NCBI RefSeq assembly: GCF_031458255.1
Contig: NZ_JAVDYC010000001.1
Location: 4,535,001-4,599,000, forward strand
Reading direction: 5' to 3'
Source: Catenuloplanes niger
Lineage (GTDB): Bacteria; Actinomycetota; Actinomycetes; Mycobacteriales; Micromonosporaceae
DNA length: 64,000 bases
The notes beneath the pieces were generated by a model that worked only from the letters and a program-made list of their open reading frames with translations, had not been told where the DNA came from and made no database searches. Numbering within the stretch: position 1 is the stretch's first letter; the number at the start of each line of letters is the position of its first letter. A program made the translations under genes and the position numbers. Positions 43,509-53,700 of the stretch are shown here, in pieces.

Positions 43509-44186
43509 CTAGACACGGGCCCGGCGGGCCAGGCGCTCCGGGTCCAGGATGATCACGCTCTTGCCGTCCAGGCGCAGCCAGCCGCGCGACGCGAAGTCGG
43601 CGAGCGCCTTGTTGACGGTCTCCCGGGACGCGCCGACCAGCTGGGCCAGCTCCTCCTGGGTGAGGTCGTGCGTGACGCGGAGGACGCCCCCGTCGCGGGT
43701 GCCGAACCGGCCTGCCATCTGCAGGAGGTTCTTGGCGACCCGGCCGGGGACGTCGGTGAATATGAGGTCGGCCAGGTTGTCGTTCGTCCGTCGCAGTCTG
43801 CGGGCGAGCACCCGGAGCAACTGCTCCGAGATCTCCGGGCGGTTGTGCAGCCACGGCCGCAGCGCCTGCTTGCGCAGCCGCGCCAGCCGGGTGTCGGTCA
43901 CCGCGGTCGCCGTCGCGGTACGCGGGCCCGGGTCGAACAGCGAGAGCTCGCCGAGCATGTCCGACGGACCCATGATCGAGACGAGATTCTGCCGGCCGTC
44001 AGCCGCGCGCCGCCCGAGTTTGATCTTGCCGGACAGTACGATGTACAGGCTGTCCCCGGGCTCGCCCTCGTTGAAGACGACCTCGCCCTTCCGGATCTCG
44101 AGGGTCTCCATCTCCTTGGCGAGCGCCTCGGCCGCCTCAGGATCAACCCCCTGGAAGATCCCGCTGCGGGCCAACACCTCGTCCAT
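43509..44186 (-). CDS. crp: Crp-family cAMP-responsive regulator
   Basis: 225 residues, start set by GGAGG before the ATG at 44186. The cNMP-binding beta-roll spans about 20-120 with [15 protein letters not shown] as phosphate-binding cassette. The helix-turn-helix is [17 protein letters not shown] near 180. It is very close in sequence to mycobacterial Crp (Rv3676): [14 protein letters not shown] and [22 protein letters not shown] agree well. It should bind cAMP and control a large regulon. Position next to nth and the thioredoxin-like gene fits the conserved actinobacterial block. The cyclase at 32626 is a possible local source of cAMP. Confidence 0.95.
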   Translation of the reverse strand: MDEVLARSGIFQGVDPEAAEALAKEMETLEIRKGEVVFNEGEPGDSLYIVLSGKIKLGRRAADGRQNLVSIMGPSDMLGELSLFDPGPRTATATAVTDTRLARLRKQALRPWLHNRPEISEQLLRVLARRLRRTNDNLADLIFTDVPGRVAKNLLQMAGRFGTRDGGVLRVTHDLTQEELAQLVGASRETVNKALADFASRGWLRLDGKSVIILDPERLARRARV

Positions 44187-44433
44187 GCGCACCTCCGCCA
44201 AGCGCCGAGCTGTTTCTGCTACCGGTCAGAACCTGGATGGCCGGTGAAGCCTTCGCGCGCAGTCAGTCTAGGCGCACGCGGGCCGGAATCGGGCGTGCAC
44301 CCCAGGAATCTTGATCCGGAAGCGTAACCAACCAGACCTCAACGGACGGTAACATCCGGCGCCCGTCAGCTCTAGAGCGAAGATCACGCTCCGCAGTTCG
44401 ACTTCCGATCTCGGCCCCGTGCGTTTGATCAGT

Positions 44434-45330
44434 ATGGCGCGCAAACCGGTCTTTGTTGTGCTTTTCGCCCTGGTCATCCTGCTTGCCGGCGGACTGTCCG
44501 GCGTCCATGCCATCTCCGTCGCGACCGCCGCCGGCACCCGGCCGCTCTGGCTCGGGGTGCCGCCGCTCGTGCCGCGTGCGTCCGTACCGCCGGCGCCGCC
44601 CCGCCCGGCCGGGCTGATCTCCATCGCCGCGACCGGCTCGATCGCCGAGACCGGTCGGCTCGACGGCGTCCGGGCGCTGCTCGGCGCGGACGTGCTGACG
44701 GCCGATCTCACCGGGACCATGCCGCGAAAGACCGACATCAGGATCATCGGCGGGTACGGCGCGGAGGCGGCGGAGATCCGCGGGATCCGGGTCGCGGTGC
44801 TCGGCTTCCCGGGCGGCGCCGGATCGGACCTGACCGCGGCGAAACGCGCCGTGACCGCGGCCGCGCGGCGCGCCGACCTGGTCGTGGTGCACGCCCGGCT
44901 GGGCGCGCCCGGCCGCTACCGGGTGGCCGGCGGCGTCGAGCGGCACCGCCGGCAGAGCCACGGCGACCCGGTCCGGTTCGCGCACGGCGTGGTGGACGCG
45001 GGCGCGGACCTGGTGCTCGGCCACGGCCCGGGGGTGCTGCGCGGGATGGAGTTCCACCGGGGCCGGCTGATCGCGTACAGCCTCGGCACGTTCGCCGGGC
45101 CCGGCGGCCGGACCGGGCGGTACGCGGCCGCCGGCGTGCTGCGCGTCACGCTTCGCGCGGACGGCCGCTGGGCGGGCGGCACGTTCACCGCGACCCGGCC
45201 GGACCGGGCCGGCCATCCGGTGCCGGACCGCACCGCCGCCGGGCTGCGGCACGTGCGGGAGCTGTCCGCGGCGGACTTCCCCGGCACCGGGCCGGTGATC
45301 AGCGAGAACGGCGGGCTGACGGCCGGATAG
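44434..45330 (+). CDS. CapA/PgsA-like protein with altered metal-site motifs
   Basis: 298 residues. An N-terminal signal-anchor (FVVLFALVILLAGGLSGV) is followed by a CapA-like domain best seen at PVRFAHGVVDAGADLVLGHG and RLIAYSLGTFAGPGG. CapA-family proteins, linked to poly-glutamate or capsule export, have a metallophosphatase-like fold. Here the usual GDIML start is ATGSIA, the HWG motif is HARLG and GHHPHV is GHGPGV. It is therefore probably catalytically inactive or changed. An in-frame GTG at 44419 is an alternative start. It lies 48 bases upstream of nth on the same strand. Confidence 0.7.
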   Translation: MARKPVFVVLFALVILLAGGLSGVHAISVATAAGTRPLWLGVPPLVPRASVPPAPPRPAGLISIAATGSIAETGRLDGVRALLGADVLTADLTGTMPRKTDIRIIGGYGAEAAEIRGIRVAVLGFPGGAGSDLTAAKRAVTAAARRADLVVVHARLGAPGRYRVAGGVERHRRQSHGDPVRFAHGVVDAGADLVLGHGPGVLRGMEFHRGRLIAYSLGTFAGPGGRTGRYAAAGVLRVTLRADGRWAGGTFTATRPDRAGHPVPDRTAAGLRHVRELSAADFPGTGPVISENGGLTAG

Positions 45331-45378
45331 ACGACCGCCGGAGGCGGCGGGCCCGGGCTCCGACGTACGCTGGCCGAT

Positions 45379-46170
45379 GTGACCCGCACGTCCGCCCCGG
45401 CCGAGTCCTCGCTCGCGTTGACCCGCCGCGCCCGCCGGATCGGCCGGTTGCTCACCGAGACCCACCCGGACGCTCACTGTGAGCTGGACCACGACGGCCC
45501 ACTGCAACTCGCCGTCGCCACCATCCTGTCCGCCCAGTGCACGGACAAACGGGTCAACGAGGTCACGCCGAAGCTGTTCACCCGCTACCCCACGGCCGCC
45601 GACTACGCGGGCGCGAACCGGGCCGAGCTGGAGGAGCTGATCCGGCCGACCGGCTTCTTCCGCAACAAGACCAACTCGCTGATCGGCCTCGGCCAGGCGC
45701 TGGTCGAGCGGCACGGCGGCGAGGTGCCCGGCCGGCTCGACGACCTGGTCACACTGCCCGGCATCGGCCGCAAGACGGCGAACGTGATCCTCGGCAACGC
45801 GTTCGACGTGCCCGGCATCACGGTCGACACCCACTTCCAACGGCTGGTCGGCCGCTGGAAGCTGACCGCGGAGAACGACCCGGTCAAGATCGAGCACGCG
45901 ATCGGCGCGCTGTACCCCAAGCGCGACTGGACCATGCTGTCGCACCGGATCATCTTCCACGGCCGCCGCGTCTGCCACGCCCGGAAACCGGCCTGTGGCG
46001 CCTGCACGCTCGCGAAGGTCTGCCCCTCGTTCGGTGCCGGCCCGACCGAGCCCGAGGTCGCGGTGAAGCTGCTCAAGGGCCCCCGGGCCGGTGCGCTGGC
46101 CGAGGCGGTCGGGCTCGACCCGGCGCTGGTCCCCGCGGCCGCGACCGCAACCACCGTGGACGTGCCGTGA
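45379..46170 (+). CDS. nth: Endonuclease III (DNA glycosylase/AP lyase)
   Basis: 263 residues from GTG. Helix-hairpin-helix [12 protein letters not shown], catalytic Lys in CTDKRVNEV, catalytic Asp in TVDTHFQRL, and the C-terminal iron-sulfur site C-x6-C-x2-C-x5-C ([17 protein letters not shown]). It removes oxidised pyrimidines in base-excision repair. About 30 residues longer than E. coli Nth at the C-terminus (an Ala/Val tail). The stop overlaps the next start in a GTGA, coupling it to the thioredoxin-like lipoprotein gene, as in other actinobacteria. Confidence 0.95.
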   Translation: MTRTSAPAESSLALTRRARRIGRLLTETHPDAHCELDHDGPLQLAVATILSAQCTDKRVNEVTPKLFTRYPTAADYAGANRAELEELIRPTGFFRNKTNSLIGLGQALVERHGGEVPGRLDDLVTLPGIGRKTANVILGNAFDVPGITVDTHFQRLVGRWKLTAENDPVKIEHAIGALYPKRDWTMLSHRIIFHGRRVCHARKPACGACTLAKVCPSFGAGPTEPEVAVKLLKGPRAGALAEAVGLDPALVPAAATATTVDVP

Positions 46171-46784
46171 GGCGTGCGGTCCGGGCCGCCGCGGCCGCGC
46201 TCGCGCTGACGCTGGCCGGATGCGCCGGCACCCCCCGGACCACCGCGACCGCGGGCGACGTGGTGATCGCGTCCCCGTTCGCCGACTGCGCCGGGCTCAC
46301 CACGCCGATCGCCGGAGCCCCCGAGCCGCCCGGTGACGTGCTGCTCGACCGGTTGCCCGAGCTGGAACTGTCCTGCCTCAACGGCGGCGACATCGTCGCG
46401 CTCACCGAGCTGCGCGGGCCCGCCGTGATCAACCTCTGGGGCTCCTGGTGCGGGCCGTGCCGTGCCGAGCTGCCGGTTGTCCAGGCCTACGCGGACCGCG
46501 CCGGCGACCGGCTGCGCGTCCTCGGTGTGGACACCGGCGACCGGCAGTCCACCGCCGAGGACCTCGGGCGCGAACTGGGCTTCCGCTTCCCGTCCCTGTT
46601 CGACCCGAACAAGGAGCTGCTGACCGCGCTCAGCGTGGCGAAGCTCGGCGCGCCCGGCCTGCCGACCACCGTGCTGATCGACGCGGAGGGCCGGGTGCGC
46701 GGCGTGCACCAGACCACCGCGCTGGACGAGGCCGGCCTGGACCGGTTCGTCCGGGACACCCTCGGCGTGACGGTCGCCGGATGA
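46167..46784 (+). CDS. TlpA/ResA-like thioredoxin lipoprotein
   Basis: 205 residues from GTG. The lipobox LAGC lies near residue 18, so it is anchored outside the membrane. The thioredoxin-like domain carries WCGPC near residue 94 ([19 protein letters not shown]) and [12 protein letters not shown] with the cis-proline. It probably reduces or rearranges disulfides in secreted proteins, for example in cytochrome c maturation; the client is not evident here. Overlaps nth by 4 bases. Equivalent of Rv3673c by order. Confidence 0.9.
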   Translation: MRRAVRAAAAALALTLAGCAGTPRTTATAGDVVIASPFADCAGLTTPIAGAPEPPGDVLLDRLPELELSCLNGGDIVALTELRGPAVINLWGSWCGPCRAELPVVQAYADRAGDRLRVLGVDTGDRQSTAEDLGRELGFRFPSLFDPNKELLTALSVAKLGAPGLPTTVLIDAEGRVRGVHQTTALDEAGLDRFVRDTLGVTVAG

Positions 46785-46830
46785 TTGAGCGGTTCCGGCC
46801 CGGCAGCCGTAGACCCTCCGGAGGTGAGGC

Positions 46831-47550
46831 GTGAGCGACGAGATCCCGGAGTGGTTGGCGCCGCTGGCGAAACGGGCCGCCTCCGCGACCGCGCGGGACT
46901 TCACCCGCATGCCCACGCCCACCGGCGAGGGCCGGGCCAGCGCCGTGCTGGTGCTGTTCGGCGAGGGACCGGACGGTCCGGACGTGCTGATGCTGGAGCG
47001 CGCCGCGGACATGCGCAACCACGCCGGCCAGCCCGCGTTCCCCGGCGGCGCCGCCGATCCGGGCGACGCGGACGCGGTCGCCACCGCGCTGCGCGAGGCG
47101 AACGAGGAGGTCGGGCTGGACCCGGCCAGCGTCACCGTCCTCACCGAGCTGCCGAAGCTGTGGATCCCGATCAGCCGGTTCGTGGTCACGCCGGTGCTGG
47201 CCTGGTGGCACGCGCCGCACCCGGTGCACCCGCGGCAGCCCGCCGAGGTCGCGCACGTGGCCCGGCTGCCGATCGCGGAACTGTGTGATCCCGAGCACCG
47301 GCTCCAGGTGCGGCACAGCAGCGGCTGGATCGGGCCCGCGTTCGACTCGCAGGGCATGGTGGTGTGGGGCTTCACCGCCGGTGTGCTCGCCGCGCTGCTC
47401 GACATGGGCGGCTGGAGCCGGCCCTGGCCGCGCACCCGCGTCGCCGAGCTGGACGACCGGTTGCGGCCGGTGCTCGTACCCCCGGAACGTTCCTCGCACG
47501 GCCCGGCGGCGCCGCCGCCGGCCGACGACGTCAGCGGTCCCCTCGCATGA
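46831..47550 (+). CDS. Nudix hydrolase, CoA-pyrophosphatase type
   Basis: 239 residues from GTG with GGAGGTGAGGC just ahead. The Nudix box starts after QPAFPGGAADPGDAD and reads AVATALREANEEVGL, with the catalytic glutamates in REANEE. An upstream ERAADMRNHAGQPAFPGG block resembles the NuCoA motif of CoA-pyrophosphohydrolases. Equivalent of Rv3672c by order. The C-terminal 25 residues are Pro/Ala-rich and probably disordered. The MarP-type protease gene follows 52 bases later. Confidence 0.88.
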   Translation: MSDEIPEWLAPLAKRAASATARDFTRMPTPTGEGRASAVLVLFGEGPDGPDVLMLERAADMRNHAGQPAFPGGAADPGDADAVATALREANEEVGLDPASVTVLTELPKLWIPISRFVVTPVLAWWHAPHPVHPRQPAEVAHVARLPIAELCDPEHRLQVRHSSGWIGPAFDSQGMVVWGFTAGVLAALLDMGGWSRPWPRTRVAELDDRLRPVLVPPERSSHGPAAPPPADDVSGPLA

Positions 47551-47602
47551 GGCGTCGTCGCAGCCCCCGGCGGCCCTTGGCCGGCATACCTACCCTAGGC
47601 GG

Positions 47603-48787
47603 GTGTCCGTGACCGACATCGTGCTCTTTCTGCTGGTGCTGCTGTTCGCCGCGAGCGGCTACCGGCAGGGATTCGTGGTGGGGACGCTGTCCTTCGCCGG
47701 ATTCTTCAGCGGAGCCCTGCTCGGCCTGCAGCTCGGGCCGCTGATCGCGGCCCAGTTCGCCGACCCCGGCCTGCGGGTCGTCGCCTCCCTGGTCGCGATC
47801 TTCCTGCTCGCGGTGATCGCCCAGACCCTGGCCGGCTGGTTCGGCGCCCGGCTGCGGCACGGCATCGTCAACCCGACCGGCCAGCGGATCGACGAGGTCG
47901 GCGGCGCGCTGGTCTCGGTCTGCGCGGTGCTGCTCGTCGCCTGGCTGGTCGCGGTGCCGCTGGCCTCCTCGTCCGTGCCGTGGCTGGCCCGGTCGATCAA
48001 GAGCAGCTACGTGCTCGGCGCGGTCGACTCGGTGATGCCGGCCCAGGCCGAGGCGCTGTCCCAGGGCCTGCGGCAGACGCTCAACACCCGCGGCTTCCCG
48101 GAGGTCTTCAGCGGCCTCGGCACCACACGCGCGCCGCAGGTCGAGGCGCCGGACCCGGCGCTGGCGAGGTCGCCGGTGGTCCAGGACGCGCGGCAGTCGG
48201 TCGTCAAGATCCGCGGCATAGCCAACGACTGCAGCCGGCGGCTCGAGGGCTCCGGCTTCGTCTACGCGGACGACCGGGTGATGACGAACGCGCACGTGGT
48301 CGCGGGCACCGACTCGGTCAGCGTGGAGGTCGGCGAGGAGCGGCTCGAGGGCCGGGTCACGGTCTACGACCCCGAGCGCGACCTCGCGGTCATCTACGTG
48401 CCGGGGATGGACGCGCCGGTGATGGAGTGGTCACAGGAGGCCGGCAGCCGGTCGGAGAGCGCGATCGTGCTCGGCTACCCGCTGGACGGCCCGTACAACG
48501 CGCAGGCCGCCCGCCTCCGCGACGTCGGCGACATCACCGGCCCCAACATCTACAACGCCCGCCAGGTGACCCGCGAGATCTACACGATCAACGCCCTGGT
48601 CCGGAACGGCAACTCCGGCGGCCCACTGGTCGACGCGCAGGGCGACGTACTCGGCGTGATCTTCGCGGCCGCCGCGGACGACCCGAACATCGGCTTCGCG
48701 GTCACCGCGGAGGAGGCGGCACCGATCGCCCAGCAGGGCCTCGACCGCACGCGCGCCACCGGCACCGGCGAGTGCACGGAGAGCTGA
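47603..48787 (+). CDS. marP: MarP-type membrane serine protease
   Basis: 394 residues from the GTG at 47603 (a second GTG at 47609 is equally plausible). The N-terminal CvpA-like part holds four membrane helices (about 4-135). The extracellular trypsin-like protease follows a linker and carries the triad His (TNAHVV, near 231), Asp (ERDLAVIY, near 259) and Ser (GNSGGP, near 339), with a cysteine at NDCSRR that could pair with the terminal GTGECTES cysteine. M. tuberculosis MarP (Rv3671c), needed for acid resistance, has the same build and position. Confidence 0.92.
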   Translation: MSVTDIVLFLLVLLFAASGYRQGFVVGTLSFAGFFSGALLGLQLGPLIAAQFADPGLRVVASLVAIFLLAVIAQTLAGWFGARLRHGIVNPTGQRIDEVGGALVSVCAVLLVAWLVAVPLASSSVPWLARSIKSSYVLGAVDSVMPAQAEALSQGLRQTLNTRGFPEVFSGLGTTRAPQVEAPDPALARSPVVQDARQSVVKIRGIANDCSRRLEGSGFVYADDRVMTNAHVVAGTDSVSVEVGEERLEGRVTVYDPERDLAVIYVPGMDAPVMEWSQEAGSRSESAIVLGYPLDGPYNAQAARLRDVGDITGPNIYNARQVTREIYTINALVRNGNSGGPLVDAQGDVLGVIFAAAADDPNIGFAVTAEEAAPIAQQGLDRTRATGTGECTES

Positions 48788-49317
48788 CCGAAGACCCAGA
48801 CCCGCATCTGCCCGCTCCCGGCGGGGTGCGGCCCGCATGCTCCCGCGGGCCCCGGTCGTCGCTGGCGCTCCTCCCTTCCGGTTCCGCGTCGGGTCACCGA
48901 AAACCCACCGGCCGGCTCCGCCGTCTTGGGCGCCGGCCTACGGCGCTGCCGGGTGGGCGCTGGTTGGCGGCGCTGCCGTCGGGCATCGGTCTGCGGCGCT
49001 GTCGCAGGCTCAATGCCGCCGCTGCGGGTTGCCGGGTTGCGTTGTCGGTCTGCGCCGCTGTGGGTCGCCGGTCGCCGCTTGCGTCGTTTCCGCAGGTCGC
49101 CGACATGCGCCAGGCGCCGTTGGTCGACGCTCCCGCTATTGCCCCGGCTGTCGATCCACCCGCGCCGCGGGCGCCCGTCGCCGCTGACCGGTTACCTGCG
49201 GCCGCTCGGCACCGCTGAGGCCACCGCCCGCGAGTGGCGCCGCCGCTTCCGGGGAAGCCATCCCTGCCCGACATTTCGGCTCATCGCACGATACGGCCCG
49301 GCGGGAGCCGCCGGACG
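48788..49317. other. 530-base stretch without a supported gene
   Basis: Very GC-rich and repetitive: GGCGCTG(C/T)CG-type motifs recur at about 48,942, 48,968 and 48,994. No frame shows a ribosome site, a plausible start and usual third-position bias together. It separates the marP block from the mycP gene. It may be decayed coding sequence or a spacer. Confidence 0.5.
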
Positions 49318-50640
49318 TCACGGGTTCTGGCGGTCCGGGCCGCGGAAGCGGGGGAGGCGGTGCAGCGTGACGTAGTAGAGAAGGGCGATCGCCAGCAGCC
49401 CGGCTGAGCCGCCGATCAGGCCGCCGAGCAGGCCGCGACCGCGGTGGCCGGCGGTGGGCGGCGTGGCCTCCGTGGCGGCCGCGGGCTGGGCGGCGCCGCC
49501 GGGCGCGCCCTCGATCCCGCGGCCCGGGAGCGCGGCCGCGTCGCCCGACTCGACGCGGGGGTCGTCGCCGGTGCCGGGGGCGGAGCCGAAGCCGACATCG
49601 CCGGGCGGCTGCGCGTTGTCGAGGGGATTGCGGGCGCTCTCGGGGAGATTGTCGGCGAGCGCGGCGACCGGGTTGACCATGCCGAAGCCGTAGCGGGCGT
49701 CGCGGCCGGGCGAGCCCAGGTCGGTCGCGGTGGTGATCAGGCGGTTGACCACGGTGGCGGCGGACATCTCGGGCCAGCGCGCGCGGATCAGCGCGGCGGT
49801 CGCGGCGACCATCGGCGCGGCGAAGCTGGTGCCCTGCACGCGCCAGTAGCCGCCGGGCCGCGCGCCGATCAGGTCGGTGGCGGGGGCGGACAGCACGGTC
49901 TCGGCGCCGGTGATGGAGCCGGACCAGAGGCTGGTGCCGTTCTCCTCCAGGCCGGTCACCGCGATCACACCGGGCTCGCGTGCCGGGTACCACACGTCGG
50001 ACGGCGCGGACGCGCTGGCGTTGCCGGTGCAGGCGATCACCACGACGTCCTTGACGAACGCGTAGTCGATCGCGGTGGCGAGCGCGGGGCTGCTGCCCAG
50101 GCCGCCGAGCGACAGGTTGATCACCTTGGCGCCGTTGTCGACGGCCAGGCGCACCGCCTTCGCCACGACCTGTGCGTCGTCGTACCGATTCTGCTTGTCC
50201 AGCACCCGGATCGGGAGGATCCGGGCATCCGGCGCCATGCCCACGATGCCGGCGTCGTCCGGCACCCCGGCGATCAGCGAGGCCACCGTGGTGCCGTGCC
50301 CGACCGGGTCGTCGGTGCCGTCGCCGGCGGTGCTGACCAGGTCGAACCCGGAGAGCACGCGGCCGGTCAGGTCGACGTGCGTGTCGTCGACGCCCGAGTC
50401 GATCACCGCGACCGTGACGCCGGCGCCGGTCGAGCGCTGCCACGCCTCGGCCATGCCCAGCTCGGTCAGCGACCACTGCTCGTCGCGCACCTCGTCACCG
50501 GTGACCGCGAGCGGGGCGACCGCGGCGAGGCCGGGCCCGGCGAGCGCCGGTGCACCGGCCGGTAGCGCGGTGGCGGCGCCGACGAGCACGGTGGCGGCCA
50601 GGCGGGCCACGGCGGCCCCCGGTCTCCAACGCCTGCTCAA
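49318..50640 (-). CDS. mycP: Mycosin (ESX-associated subtilisin-like protease)
   Basis: 440 residues. The start is a TTG at 50640, supported by GAGGTGA at the right distance. A signal peptide precedes the S8 protease domain with Asp81 (VIDSGVD), His115 (GHGTTVA) and Ser272 (GTSFAAP). A Pro/Ala/Gly-rich linker and one C-terminal membrane helix (GLIGGSAGLLAIALLYYVTL) follow. This is the standard mycosin plan: anchored outside, needed for stable ESX (type VII) secretion and for processing of some substrates. It lies 81 bases downstream of eccC on the same strand, probably in one operon. Confidence 0.92.
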   Translation of the reverse strand: MSRRWRPGAAVARLAATVLVGAATALPAGAPALAGPGLAAVAPLAVTGDEVRDEQWSLTELGMAEAWQRSTGAGVTVAVIDSGVDDTHVDLTGRVLSGFDLVSTAGDGTDDPVGHGTTVASLIAGVPDDAGIVGMAPDARILPIRVLDKQNRYDDAQVVAKAVRLAVDNGAKVINLSLGGLGSSPALATAIDYAFVKDVVVIACTGNASASAPSDVWYPAREPGVIAVTGLEENGTSLWSGSITGAETVLSAPATDLIGARPGGYWRVQGTSFAAPMVAATAALIRARWPEMSAATVVNRLITTATDLGSPGRDARYGFGMVNPVAALADNLPESARNPLDNAQPPGDVGFGSAPGTGDDPRVESGDAAALPGRGIEGAPGGAAQPAAATEATPPTAGHRGRGLLGGLIGGSAGLLAIALLYYVTLHRLPRFRGPDRQNP

Positions 50641-50721
50641 CTGGTCACCTCACTGCGGTCTCGGCTGGGTGAAGGTTACTCCCCGCCGGGGCGCCGGCGG
50701 GCCGGACAACAGGTCCGAAGG

Positions 50722-53700
50722 CTATGCGGGATCGGACGGTGGCAGATAGGCGATCTGTACCAGCCGTATACCCTCCCGCCGGGTCTTCAACTGTCCCCGG
50801 CCGGGCGGCATCGCGGCGGGCCGGACGTCGCCGAGCAGCGGACCGTCCTCGCGGCTGCCGGACATCACCAGACCGGGCGCGGCCAGCTCCCGCAGCTGGG
50901 TCAGCACCGGGTCGAACGCGCGGCCGGCGCCACCGGAGCGCCGGGCCAGCACCAGGTGCAGGCCGATGTCGCGGGCCTGCGGCAGCAGCTCGGCCAGCGG
51001 GGCCAGCGGGCCGGCCGGGCCGCCGGCCAGCTCGTAGTCGTCGACCAGCACGAACAGCTCCGGACCGGTCCACCAGGAGCGGTCGCGCAGCTGCCGGGCG
51101 GTCACGTCGGGGCCGGGCAGCCGCCGGCGCAGCGCGTCGACGGCCGACTCGACCATCGTGCGCGCGGTCGCGGCGGTGGAACCGTGCCCGAGCAGGTGGC
51201 CGGTCTCCACCGCGCCGAGCAGCGTACGGCGGAAGTCCACGATCACGAGCCGGGCCGCCTCCGGCGCGTACCGGGTGGTGATCGTGGTGGCCAGCGCGCG
51301 CAGGAACGACGTCTTTCCGCACTCGCCGTCGCCGAACAGCAGGAAGTGCGGGTCGGCCGCGAAGTCGAGCACGGCCGGGGACAGGTCGGTCTCCACCACG
51401 CCGACCGGCATACGCAGGCCGGTCTCGCGGGTGTCCCGGATCGCCGCGTAGGGCAGCTCGGCCGGCAGCCGGCGCACCGGTGGCGCCGGCGGCCCGGTCC
51501 ACGCCTTCGCGATGTCGTCCGGCGCGACGCCGGGCAGCGCGACCAGCATGTGCATCGACTCCGCGGTGATGCCCCGGCCGGGCGCGCCGGCCGGCACGTT
51601 CGCGGCGGAGCGGCGGGAGACCGTCGAGTCGGCCGGGTCGCCGAGGCGCAGCTCCAGGCGCGCGCCGAGCTGGTCGCGCAGGGCCGGGCGAAGATCCATC
51701 CAGCGGCCGGTGGAGACGACCACGTGCACGCCGTACGCCAGGCCGCGCGATGCCACCTCGGTGACCAGCGACTCCAGGTCGTCGAAGTCGGCGCGCAGCG
51801 TGGCCCAGCCGTCCACCACCAGGAACACGTCGCCGTACGGGTCGTCCTCCACCGCACCGGACGCGCGCCGGGCCCGGTAGTCGGCCATCCCGTCCACGCC
51901 CAGCGCCGCGAACCGCGCCTCCCGCTCCGCGAGCAGTGCCCGTACCTCGCCGACCGTGCGCCGCACGCCCACCGGGTCCAGCCGCCCGGCCACGCCGCCG
52001 ACGTGCGGGAGCCGGGTCAGCTGGGCCAGCGCGCCGCCGCCGAAGTCCAGGCAGTAGACCTGCGCCTCCGCCGGTGTGTGGGTCAGCGCCAGCGCGGTGA
52101 TCAGCGTGCGCAGCGCGGTGGACTTGCCGCTGCGCGGGCCGCCGGCCACCGCCACGTGCCCGGACGCGCCGGCCAGGTCCAGCCACAGCGTCTCCCGGCG
52201 CTGGTCCAGCGGCCGGTCCACCACGCCGGCCGGCACCCGCAGCGTGCCGCGCAGCGCCGGGTCGGCCACGGTCAGGCCGCGGCGCGGATCCACCCGCACC
52301 GGCCCGAGCAGCTCGCCGAGCGGCGGCGCGTCGCCGAGCGGCGGCAGCCAGACCCGGTGCGCGGCCGGCCCGGCGCCCTCCAGCGCGTCGACCATCAGGT
52401 CCAGCAGGCTCGTGGTGGCGGGCTCGCGGGTGATCTCGGCGCGCGGGCGTGGCGTGCGGGGGACCGTCACCACACCCGACGTGTACGGCACCACCCGGGC
52501 CGTGGTCGCCGGTTCCGCGATCGCCGGGCCGGTGGCCGGGCGGTACGGACCGGAGGCGTACGCGGCCCGGAACCGCACCAGCGGCTCCGTGCCGAACCGC
52601 AGGTAACCGTGGCCGGGTGAGCGCGGCAGCTCGAACGCGTCCGGCACGCCCAGCACCGCCCGCGACTCCAGCGACGAGAACGTGCGCAGCCCGATCCGGT
52701 ACGACAGGTGCGTGTCCAGCCCGCGCAGCCGCCCCTCCTCCAGCCGCTGACTGGCCAGCAGCAGGTGCACGCCGAGCGACCGACCGACCCGCCCGATCTG
52801 CACGAACAGGTCGATGAAGTCCGGCTTGGCGGAGAGCAGCTCGGAGAACTCGTCGCAGACGATCAGCAGCGACGGCAGCGGCGGGAGCGGGGCGCCGGTG
52901 GCGCGGGCCCGGTCGTACTCGCGCAGGCTCGGGATGTTCCCGCTGCGGCGCAGCAGCTCCTGGCGGCGCAGCAGCTCACCGTTGATCGCGTCGACCATCC
53001 GGTCCACCAGTGGCAGTTCGTCGGCCAGGTTCGTGATCACCGCGGCGGTGTGCGGCAGCCGGTCCAGCGACGCGAACGTGGCACCGCCCTTGAAGTCGAC
53101 CAGCACGAAGTTGAGCGTCTCCGACGAGTGCTCCGCGGCCAGCCCCAGCACCAGCGTGCGCAGCAGCTCGGACTTGCCGGACCCGGTCGCGCCGATCAGC
53201 AGGCCGTGCGGGCCCATGCCGTCCTGCGCGGACTCCTTCAGGTCCAGCTCGACCGGGCTGCCGTCCGTGCCGACGCCGATCGGCACGCGCAGCCGGTCGC
53301 GCGCCGGCCGCGGGCGGGACCAGCGCCGCGCCGGGTTCATCCGCGCCGGGTCGTCGATGCCGAGCAGCTCCGCGAGCCCGGCCTCGGTGTCGCGGGCGGC
53401 CGTGCGCGGCGTCTCCACGGCCGCGAGCCGCAGCGGCGCCAGCCGGCGCGCGACCGCCTCCGCCTCCGCCACGGTCAGCGAGTCCGGCACGCCGACCTCG
53501 GTCTCCGACTCGGTGGTGCGGCTGGTCAGGCGCCGCCCGGCGGTCAGCACCAGCGCCCGGTGACCGGGGCTGCGGGGCGGCGCCGAGTCCAGGTCCAGCA
53601 CGGTCGTCCCGGCCCGGTCGGTGAACGTGCCGCCGGCACCGTCGAGCACCACGACCAGGTGTGCCCGGCCGGGCTCGGCGAGCAGCGGTTCCAACTCCGC

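Noticed and set aside
48837-49375. Several overlapping short frames on both strands
   Set aside because: No ribosome site, no domain and inconsistent codon bias; the region is GC-rich and internally repetitive.
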